Positions 1 through 5,579 of a stretch of 53,181 nucleotides of DNA are shown one piece after another. The DNA is taken from NCBI GenBank assembly GCA_902792895.1, contig CADBBK010000017.1, positions 1 to 53,181 on the forward strand, given 5' to 3'. The notes below the pieces were generated by a model, which had not been told where the DNA came from, made no database searches, and saw only the letters and a program-made list of their open reading frames with translations. The translations under genes and the position numbers were made by a program. The stretch is from an uncultured Bacteroidales bacterium. GTDB taxonomy: Bacteria > Bacteroidota > Bacteroidia > Bacteroidales > Muribaculaceae. Numbering within the stretch: the first letter of the stretch is position 1; each line of letters begins with the position of its first letter.

Positions 1-873
<873 letters not shown>

Positions 874-929
874 TTAGAAAAACTGATATAGTTAGTTATT
901 AGTCAATGTTCAGTTTGGTTTACAGGGTG

Positions 930-937
930 CAAAGGTA
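930..937 (-). promoter_or_regulatory. Bacteroidetes -7 box (TACCTTTG) for the pyruvate oxidoreductase
   Basis: On the minus strand the sequence reads TACCTTTGCA, matching the TAnnTTTG -7 element of the Bacteroidetes primary sigma factor. It lies 63 nt upstream of the start at 867, so the leader would be about 55 nt. Confidence 0.7.
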
Positions 938-980
938 CGCATTATTTTTTTAATAAGGTATATAAACTTGAAAAAATACT

Positions 981-1262
981 TTACATGCCCTGGCGCAGAC
1001 GGCGACCGCTGCCTTGAACGCCTACTCCAGTGCTGCTGCCATCCCTGTCGTGGGCTACATCATCGCCCGTCTCAACGAGCGATTGGACGAGCCCTTCGTC
1101 ACCGTCAACACCGTGACCGGCGACAAGGGCATAAAAACTTGTGCAAGCCGAATGCAAACGAGCTCGCTCGATTTGCTGAGGCGCCGCCAAGTTTATCCAA
1201 CCAGGCGCAGGACGAGTACCAGCGCCTCATGAACAATAAATCACCGAAATCTAAGAGAAAAT
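981..1262 (+). pseudogene. Remnant of a phage tail tape-measure-like gene, interrupted by a hairpin element
   Basis: Frame 981-1132 reads ...LAQTATAALNAYSSAAAIPVVGYIIARLNERLDEPF..., an Ala-rich stretch followed by AIPVVGYIIA. This resembles the C-terminal end of Bacteroidales prophage tape-measure proteins (recalled similarity, not searched). There is no plausible start. The frame is broken by a ~70-bp hairpin element at about 1133-1201. Past the element another frame continues with QAQDEYQRLMNNKSPKSKRK and stops at 1262. That short tail recurs at 2408-2442 and may belong to a different protein end that recombined here. The longest open frame through the area starts at a TTG and does not follow the recognisable frame. 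Pseudogene status is clear; the tape-measure identity is moderately supported. Confidence 0.5.
1133..1201 (+). repeat. ~70-bp hairpin element, copy 1 (in phage remnant)
   Basis: Conserved boxes GTGCAAGCCGAA and TGAGGCGCCGCC flank an inner hairpin (GCAAA-CGAG paired with CTCG-A-TTTGC). An outer stem pairs AAACTTG with CAAGTTT. The right end is TTTATCCAACC. The element interrupts the tape-measure-like reading frame. Related copies lie at 3261-3331, 3429-3499 and in the tandem array at 49412-49625. Confidence 0.75.
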
Positions 1263-1293
1263 GAAGTGTTTTGCTAAATATTCGCTACCTTTG
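1229..1293 (+). repeat. 65-bp direct repeat, copy A (protein tail plus promoter)
   Basis: The segment encodes the tail MNNKSPKSKRK-stop, then runs through AGTGTTTTGCTAAATATTCGC to the -7 box TACCTTTGC. Nearly the same segment recurs at 2408-2472, where the tail is MNNKSPKNKRK. Each copy stands upstream of a small AT-rich orphan gene, at a similar distance from its start. This looks like the boundary sequence of exchangeable cassettes. Confidence 0.7.
1286..1293 (+). promoter_or_regulatory. -7 box TACCTTTG for the 118-aa orphan gene
   Basis: TACCTTTG lies 28 nt before the ATG at 1322 and within copy A of the 65-bp repeat. It supports the downstream start at 1322 rather than the TTG at 1271. 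Confidence 0.65.
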
Positions 1294-1321
1294 CAGATAC
1301 TATAAAATAAAGGGTAATCGT

Positions 1322-1678
1322 ATGAAAAGTATAGTATACTGGCGAGTGTTTGTGAATTCAACCAAAGAATCAACAGTAAAAAAGCTGTTGGCTCCATTGT
1401 TGGAAGTTCTTGGCGCAACAGCAAAAGTAGAAAAACAGGAAATTTATTGGAAGGACAATGCTTTGACAGAAGTTAACATATCGCAACCGATAGAGTTTCA
1501 AAATTTTGAATCTGAATTAATGGGGGTGTTGAAAATATCTTCTATGATATCAAATAATTGGTATCTGACACTACCTACAGGCTTATCCAATACTACAGGA
1601 ATAGAAATCTCAGGAGTAGCTGATAACACAACGATGAATGGCATTACATGGGTGAGTTTTGATGTGACACATGAGTAA
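1322..1678 (+). CDS. Hypothetical protein, possible orphan immunity protein
   Basis: A 118-residue soluble protein beginning MKSIVYWRVFVNSTKESTVK. It is rich in short alternating hydrophobic strands, with no signal peptide or membrane segment. I do not recognise a named family. The ATG at 1322 is preferred over an open extension to 1271 because the -7 box at 1286-1293 lies inside that extension. The gene is markedly more AT-rich than the core genes of the window. It sits just after a protein-tail remnant (MNNKSPKSKRK) and shares its upstream repeat with the gene at 2498. Those traits recall orphan immunity genes of polymorphic-toxin or acquired interbacterial defence clusters in Bacteroidales. 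That role is inference from context only. Confidence 0.6.
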   Translation: MKSIVYWRVFVNSTKESTVKKLLAPLLEVLGATAKVEKQEIYWKDNALTEVNISQPIEFQNFESELMGVLKISSMISNNWYLTLPTGLSNTTGIEISGVADNTTMNGITWVSFDVTHE

Positions 1679-1742
1679 TGAACAACCCATCAATGCAATG
1701 ATAGAGCGAATTTACAATATTTTTTAAAACAAAAGAATCAGT

Positions 1743-1982
1743 ATGAAGAAGTCAACAAAAAGAATCAGTTCAATCATCTTGATTGTCGTCTTGGCAATAA
1801 TCGAGTGCTTGTTATGCCTTGGCATTGCCCTCGATGGGAAGTATCAAGTAGAGCTTTCCGAGGATCTCGCATCTATCGAGGCGTTTTACCGTGATGTGAC
1901 AATTCTCGAGGTATTCATGTTCATCAACCTGGGCATTGCAATTGCATCACTAATTCTACTTTGGCGGAAAAACATGGAGTAA
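1743..1982 (+). CDS. Small two-helix membrane protein
   Basis: A 79-residue protein starting MKKSTKRISSIILIVVLAII. One membrane segment spans about residues 10-30 and a second about 56-73 (FMFINLGIAIASLILLW), with a short acidic loop between them. The Lys/Arg-rich N-terminus and RKNME C-terminus would both be cytoplasmic. It follows the 118-aa gene after 64 nt and may share its promoter. No family recognised. Small membrane proteins of this kind occur among immunity genes in toxin cassettes, but nothing in the sequence proves that here. Confidence 0.55.
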   Translation: MKKSTKRISSIILIVVLAIIECLLCLGIALDGKYQVELSEDLASIEAFYRDVTILEVFMFINLGIAIASLILLWRKNME

Positions 1983-2114
1983 GCATGCACTGCCACATTA
2001 TGCGTTCATAGATGCGATTACATTAATACAGGATAAGGCTATGATAATTTATGATGCCGATGAATTTGAAAAAATAGATTTGATATAACATATCCGAAAG
2101 GGGCTGCTTTTAGC

Positions 2115-2122
2115 TATCTTTG
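2115..2122 (+). promoter_or_regulatory. -7 box TATCTTTG for the 79-aa gene at 2160
   Basis: TATCTTTG matches TAnnTTTG and lies 37 nt before the ATG at 2160, giving that gene its own promoter within the accessory patch. Confidence 0.6.
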
Positions 2123-2159
2123 CAAGAATCAATCTGTAGTTAATACTAATTTAGTTGTA

Positions 2160-2399
2160 ATGGAGTATTTGTTCCGAAATCTACTGGAATTATATCTTGG
2201 TACTTTTATTAGATTCGTATATTTGCGATATATTAGAAGGAAGGATGTGCGCTTTAAGGAACTGCTACACCCAGCACAAGAAGGAAAGATTGACAAAGAT
2301 AATGAGTTGGACATATTCACGAATGAAATGGCTAACCGAAGTTATGGTTGTATTTTTCTTATAATTATTGTTGGAATTTTGGCTTATTTCCTGACCTAA
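2160..2399 (+). CDS. Small hypothetical protein with C-terminal membrane helix
   Basis: A 79-residue protein starting MEYLFRNLLELYLGTFIRFV. A hydrophobic-aromatic N-terminal half is followed by a charged middle section. A C-terminal membrane segment (CIFLIIIVGILAYFLT, about residues 63-79) ends at the stop codon. Promoter and start agree: TATCTTTG is 37 nt upstream. Base composition is AT-rich like the neighbouring orphan genes. It ends just before copy B of the 65-bp repeat. No family recognised; part of the presumed cassette of orphan genes. Confidence 0.55.
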   Translation: MEYLFRNLLELYLGTFIRFVYLRYIRRKDVRFKELLHPAQEGKIDKDNELDIFTNEMANRSYGCIFLIIIVGILAYFLT

Positions 2400-2407
2400 T
2401 CATTTTC

Positions 2408-2472
2408 ATGAATAATAAATCACCGAAAAATAAAAGAAAATGAGTGTTTAGCGAAAAAAATCGCTATCTTTG
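2408..2472 (+). repeat. 65-bp direct repeat, copy B (protein tail plus promoter)
   Basis: The segment starts at an ATG and reads MNNKSPKNKRK-stop, then AGTGTTTAGCG and the -7 box TATCTTTG, matching copy A at 1229-1293. Copy B also has a perfect 6-bp inverted repeat (TAGCGA...TCGCTA, 2449-2466) overlapping the start of the -7 box. No longer reading frame leads into this tail, so it is a fragment. Confidence 0.7.
2465..2472 (+). promoter_or_regulatory. -7 box TATCTTTG for the 156-aa orphan gene
   Basis: TATCTTTG is located 25 nt before the ATG at 2498, inside copy B of the 65-bp repeat and overlapping the TAGCGA/TCGCTA inverted repeat. Confidence 0.65.
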
Positions 2473-2497
2473 CCTAATAAAAATTCTCTAACAGGTT

Positions 2498-2968
2498 ATG
2501 CTAGAAATAAAGAATCAAATAATAGAGCGTATTGATGAATTCACTGTTGATGGACATGACTGTGTAAGTGAAGGCATGACTCTTGAGCATTGCCATATTC
2601 ATGAACTTGATATAATGGCGGTTAGATTTTCGGGCAAAGTGACTATCTGTAATTGTATTATTGACAAATTAGGTATTCATTCAACTGTGTTTGGTGCTGG
2701 TCTGAATTTTACAGGAAATATCGTAACGTCTGATATCGATTACCAGATGGGAGGGCATAATAATGACGAAATGATCATATCGCATAATATCTTTAATGGC
2801 TTCTTCAGTTTCTTTGATTGCATCTTTGAGAAAAAATTGATAGTAAAGAATAACATATTCAAAAAAGGGACTGACTTGTTAACGAGAGAAAACAAAGGAT
2901 TTGATAACTGTTTTAATGGCGGTGTCATCTTGACTGATAACATTGGCCCTTTGAATGTTATGCCATAA
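2498..2968 (+). CDS. Hypothetical protein with beta-helix-like repeats
   Basis: A 156-residue soluble protein starting MLEIKNQIIERIDEFTVDGH. Its body is a run of short strand-turn units with periodic Cys, Phe and Asn (CNCIIDKLGIHSTVFGAGLN, FFSFFDCIFEKKLIVKNNIF), the pattern of a right-handed parallel beta-helix or degenerate pentapeptide-repeat protein. No signal peptide is present. Its promoter lies in a 65-bp repeat shared with the gene at 1322, so the two genes look like members of one exchangeable set. An immunity function is inferred from that arrangement only. Composition is AT-rich compared with the core genome. Confidence 0.6.
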   Translation: MLEIKNQIIERIDEFTVDGHDCVSEGMTLEHCHIHELDIMAVRFSGKVTICNCIIDKLGIHSTVFGAGLNFTGNIVTSDIDYQMGGHNNDEMIISHNIFNGFFSFFDCIFEKKLIVKNNIFKKGTDLLTRENKGFDNCFNGGVILTDNIGPLNVMP

Positions 2969-2990
2969 TCCCCGTCTTTTCAAGCTTTAC

Positions 2991-3023
2991 GCGGTTGATT
3001 TACCTTTGTGGCAAATCAACCGC
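2991..3023. promoter_or_regulatory. 11-bp perfect inverted repeat around a -7 box
   Basis: GCGGTTGATTT (2991-3001) and AAATCAACCGC (3013-3023) are perfect inverted repeats. They enclose an 11-bp loop that holds most of TACCTTTG (3001-3008). The ATG of the phage-type gene follows at 3032. It could be an operator, a leader hairpin, or a terminator for the gene at 2498. Confidence 0.6.
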
Positions 3024-3260
3024 TATTCTTTATGATACTCACTATAAACGGAAAGCAGGCAGCGCTGAAGAAGGGGTCTTCGATAGAATATGTATCGGAG
3101 AACCGCATCTTCACCGATGCCGATGACTACAGCATGGAGATCGAACTGCCCCTGGCAGACTGTCCGCAGAACCTGGACATCTTCGGGATGATCACCCGCA
3201 AGGACGTGGACACTGGTGACATCTTCTTCGATGCGGTGCTGCAGGACACCAACTTCTTCA

Positions 3261-3331
3261 AAAATAGAGCAAGCCGAATGCAGAGTCAAGCTTGCTTGAA
3301 CTCTGTTAAGGCGTAGCCTATTTTATCTAAC
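3261..3331 (+). repeat. ~70-bp hairpin element, copy 2
   Basis: Boxes GCAAGCCGAATG and AAGGCGTAGCC flank an inner hairpin (GCAGAGT-C-AAGC with GCTTG-A-ACTCTG). The outer stem is AAAATAG paired with CTATTTT. The right end TTTATCTAACC matches copy 1. It interrupts the phage gene after NFFK. Confidence 0.75.
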
Positions 3332-3428
3332 CGAGGTGCCGTCGTGATCACCGGCATCACGCAGGAATCAGTCAAGGTGCAGTTCCTGGAGAAGCGCAGC
3401 TACCAGAACTTCTTCCCACGCTTCGATG

Positions 3429-3499
3429 AAAATTTGTGCAAGCAGAAGACAATGCCAAGTTTACTTGAGCATTGTTAAGGCGCAGCCAACTTTATGCAG
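3429..3499 (+). repeat. ~70-bp hairpin element, copy 3
   Basis: Boxes TGCAAGCAGAAG and AAGGCGCAGCC flank an inner hairpin (ACAATGC-CAAG with CTTGA-GCATTGT). The outer ends pair only partly. It interrupts the same phage gene after FPRFDE, exactly 168 bp from copy 2, start to start. Confidence 0.75.
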
Positions 3500-3822
3500 A
3501 CCTACATCGACGAGCTCGACCTGGGCAAGTGGCCCAGCATTTACCCCGACAACTCGCCTACCGGCGGCGGGGCCCAGCCAAGACCCGGGGAAGAAGTGTC
3601 CTACGCCTCTCCGGCGCAGCTCTGGAGCAGGACGGAGGACTACACCGCCTTGCCGTGGGTTGCAGACCATATTAGTTTAGATTAGGTAACGAAACCCTAA
3701 GAATGCATTCCACCTCAATATTGGACTGTGCAAAAGGAAGGAATTGGCTATAGGCGGTTTTGTGAAACAATTAAAATTTCTTAAATATCACGATATGTTT
3801 ATTGTTTTACGATAAATTGATT

Positions 3823-3830
3823 TATCTTTG
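3823..3830 (+). promoter_or_regulatory. -7 box TATCTTTG for the DUF2975/XRE pair
   Basis: TATCTTTG lies 34 nt before the ATG at 3864. ATTGTTTTA at about 3801-3809 sits at the expected distance for a -33 element. Confidence 0.65.
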
Positions 3831-3863
3831 CAGTGGAATTAGTAATCAAAAGCATTCTACATT

Positions 3864-4346
3864 ATGAAAAAGACATCCAGCAAACTATTGACAATCTTGT
3901 GCGTGTTCGCACTCATCTGCACCCTCATGTGGGTGGCGTTTTATGCTATTCAGAGCTATTACGTCTTGACGACTGGCAGCGGTAACGGGGTGATCAACTG
4001 GGGCTCGCCGAACATGGGCGGCAAGTTGACCATGTTTGTCATCAACCGTATCCTGATTATCACGTTGGCAGGGCTGATGGCTGCGTTTGTGTTCAACATC
4101 CTCAAGCATCTGAAGGGAGGCACCATTTTTAATCGTGCCAATGTGGTGCTGTTATGGATTATGGCGATAGTACTGCCCATCCATTCGTTCATCAGTGATA
4201 ATATGGGCTTTGCCTGCTCGGCCTCTGATCACTATGAATGGTGTCTGACCGACACCCCGTTTGTCTATGCGATTGTGGCAGTACTGGTTGCCGTACTTTA
4301 CAAGTTGGCATACGACGCCGCCGAGGAACAGAAGTTAACCATCTAA
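3864..4346 (+). CDS. DUF2975 family membrane protein
   Basis: A 160-residue protein with four predicted membrane helices: roughly residues 10-32, 53-78, 92-110 and 132-150. It starts MKKTSSKLLTILCVFALICT and ends in a short cytoplasmic AAEEQKLTI tail. Length, the helix pattern, the KGGTIFNRANV loop before the third helix and the partner gene all fit DUF2975 (YoaS-like). In many bacteria DUF2975 is encoded directly before a small Cro/C1-type regulator, and here such a gene starts 15 nt downstream. Function is unknown; a role in regulator-linked membrane signalling is only a guess. A -7 box is present 34 nt upstream. Confidence 0.8.
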   Translation: MKKTSSKLLTILCVFALICTLMWVAFYAIQSYYVLTTGSGNGVINWGSPNMGGKLTMFVINRILIITLAGLMAAFVFNILKHLKGGTIFNRANVVLLWIMAIVLPIHSFISDNMGFACSASDHYEWCLTDTPFVYAIVAVLVAVLYKLAYDAAEEQKLTI

Positions 4347-4361
4347 ACCCCCTTGTGAACT

Positions 4362-4571
4362 ATGATTATCGTGAATCTTGATGTGATGATGGCCCGACGC
4401 AAGATGTCGCTCAACGAGCTGAGCGAACGCGTGGGCATCACTATAGCCAACCTCTCGATTCTGAAGACCGGCAAGGCCAAGGCCGTGCGCTTCTCCACCC
4501 TCGACGCCATCTGCCGTGCCCTCGACTGCTCTCCCGGCGACATCCTCGAGTACCGCCCCGATCCCGAGTAG
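4362..4571 (+). CDS. Cro/C1-type HTH regulator (YozG-like, HTH_26)
   Basis: A 69-residue single-domain DNA-binding protein. It starts MIIVNLDVMMARRKMSLNEL and contains the helix-turn-helix LSERVGITIANLSILKTGKA (about residues 20-39), followed by RFSTLDAICRALDCSPGDIL, the last two helices of the family. It follows the DUF2975 gene by 15 nt and is presumably co-transcribed. Its last 53 coding bases (4513-4565) recur at 5372-5424, beyond the transposase unit, with two mismatches. That suggests the transposase landed in or beside a tandem paralogue, or that the gene end was duplicated on insertion. Confidence 0.9.
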   Translation: MIIVNLDVMMARRKMSLNELSERVGITIANLSILKTGKAKAVRFSTLDAICRALDCSPGDILEYRPDPE

Positions 4572-4734
4572 GTGAGATGGTAATGCTGGCGATGGCGGGC
4601 AAGGCTGTGATCACCCGAAGGGTGTCCGTTGAGTAACCGGCGGTAATGCTGGCGACTTAGCGTAGCGAAGGAGTCAGCATCACCGCCGGAAAAGCAATCT
4701 AAAGGCCTGTCGCTGGAGGCGACCCCTTGTAACG

Positions 4735-5184
4735 TCAATCTTTCAAGAAATATTTTTCATCAATCTCGATACCATTCTCAAGTATGAATTGCCGATACTC
4801 CTCAGCGAAGGTCGTCTTATGGTGATGCTCCTTTTGATTGATGATGTATTGCTTCACTATCGGAATTTGCTCACGGGAATAAGTGAAGGCGGCATATCCT
4901 TCGCCCCAACCCGAAAACAACGGAAAGGAAGTGTTCTGTTTCAGCCAACTGCTGGATGCAAACTTTAACCCTCGCACAAACTCCGATACCGCAACTTCAG
5001 GAGGAATAGACACCAACATGTGGATATGATCAGGCATACCCCCAATGCGGTACAATTTAGCCTTATGGCGCTTGGTGTAGCCATAGATATAGGCGTAAAG
5101 CTCACGCTCATGCTGCTCATCTATCGCAGGAATGCTGCAATGGGTACGGAACACAATATGATATACGAGATTGGTATAACTCAT
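4735..5184 (-). CDS. REP-associated tyrosine transposase (IS200/Y1 HUH family)
   Basis: A 149-residue single-strand DNA transposase of the IS200/IS605 Y1 type. The HUH motif is seen as DHIHML (His53, His55), followed by VRGLKFASSSWLK. The catalytic tyrosine is most likely Tyr113 in VKQYIINQKEHH, with the QKEHH..TF..EY segment typical of REP-associated (RAYT) enzymes. An open extension to 5214 exists, but MSYTNLVYHIVF is the family start, and TATCTTTG lies only 7 nt upstream of it, so the message would be nearly leaderless. Inverted palindromes flank the gene and presumably are its substrates. The protein looks intact. The C-terminal IEIDEKYFLKD tail is usual. Confidence 0.9.
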   Translation of the reverse strand: MSYTNLVYHIVFRTHCSIPAIDEQHERELYAYIYGYTKRHKAKLYRIGGMPDHIHMLVSIPPEVAVSEFVRGLKFASSSWLKQNTSFPLFSGWGEGYAAFTYSREQIPIVKQYIINQKEHHHKTTFAEEYRQFILENGIEIDEKYFLKD

Positions 5185-5191
5185 GATGGCG

Positions 5192-5199
5192 CAAAGATA
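5192..5199 (-). promoter_or_regulatory. -7 box TATCTTTG directly before the transposase start
   Basis: Minus strand reads TATCTTTG, then 7 nt, then ATG. With a typical transcription start about 7 nt after the box, the transcript would begin at or just before the ATG. Confidence 0.55.
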
Positions 5200-5371
5200 C
5201 TCATTGTGGCACAATTATACAACTCTCGACAAGCAATGGGGTCGCCTCCAGCGACCTGGGAGATGGTATCTCTCCCCCAGTGAATCAGATGTCCGCGCTA
5301 CGCTAGCTCATCTGATTCACTGGGGGTTACTCAGAGGTCACCCTTTGGGTGAGTCGCAGTTCGGCGTCTCA

Positions 5372-5424
5372 GCCGTGCCCTCGACTGCTCTCCCGGCGAC
5401 ATCCTCGAATACCGCCCCGACCCC
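5372..5424 (+). pseudogene. Second copy of the 3' end of the XRE regulator gene
   Basis: 53 bp match the end of the regulator gene (4513-4565) at 51 positions and encode the same CRALDCSPGDILEYRP-type tail. The copy lies just outside the right palindromes of the transposase unit, in the same orientation as the intact gene. No 5' part is present. Confidence 0.8.
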
Positions 5425-5520
5425 TAATGCTCTCCGCGCTCTTGTTGTCTGTTTCCGTTTTTTCCGTATGTGCGTGCAAGTTTTACATTTCTTGTTTTTC
5501 CCTTTTAGTGTGTCAAATAA

Positions 5521-5556
5521 ATTGCCGCAGGGTACCTCCCGGTGACCTGCGGCAAT
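5521..5556 (-). terminator. Terminator hairpin after pepD
   Basis: ATTGCCGCAGG (5521-5531) pairs perfectly with CCTGCGGCAAT (5546-5556). On the minus strand the stem is followed by TTATTTGA, and it stands 24 nt beyond the pepD stop codon. Confidence 0.75.
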
Positions 5557-5579
5557 GCTTATGAAATAGAATAATCTAC

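Larger units (their letters stand above)
3032..3685 (+). pseudogene. Prophage virion-type gene broken by two hairpin elements
   Basis: Three collinear pieces of one protein are visible. Residues from 3032 read MILTINGKQAALKKGSSIEY... to LQDTNFFK; from 3332, RGAVVITGITQESVKVQFLE... to FPRFDE; from 3500, TYIDELDLGKWPSIYP, then YTALPWV near the end. From memory this matches a conserved Bacteroidales prophage protein encoded just after the tape measure. The two interruptions span 3263-3331 and 3431-3499. Both measure 69 bp and leave the flanking frame in phase, so removing them rebuilds one frame of about 170 codons. Each carries an in-frame stop. The end (VADHISLD) looks truncated. The gene is non-functional as written. 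Confidence 0.65.
4612..5351. mobile_element. REP/transposase unit framed by inverted palindromes
   Basis: Left side: small palindrome CACCC-GAA-GGGTG (4612-4624), then a ~50-bp imperfect palindrome with loop TAGCGTAGCGA (4637-4689), then GTCGCTGGAGGCGACCCC (4709-4726). The right side has the same parts in inverse order: GGGGTCGCCTCCAGCGAC (5238-5255, exact complement over 18 bp), a ~53-bp palindrome with loop CGCTACGCTAG (5274-5326), GTTACTCA, and CACCC-TTT-GGGTG (5339-5351). The transposase lies between them. Y1 transposases act on such subterminal hairpins. No target duplication can be proven. Confidence 0.75.

Noticed and set aside
968-1264. A 98-codon open frame starting at a TTG
   Set aside because: It runs in a different frame from the recognisable phage remnant and crosses the hairpin element; its N-terminal part is Cys/Arg-rich noise.
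2991-3023. Invertible promoter switch
   Set aside because: The loop is only 11 bp, too short for known recombinase-driven inversion, and no invertase gene is present.
3263-3499. Self-splicing introns as an explanation of the two 69-bp in-phase interruptions
   Set aside because: 69 nt is far too short for group I or II introns and no such motifs are seen. Only the phase preservation is suggestive, and the host gene is truncated anyway.
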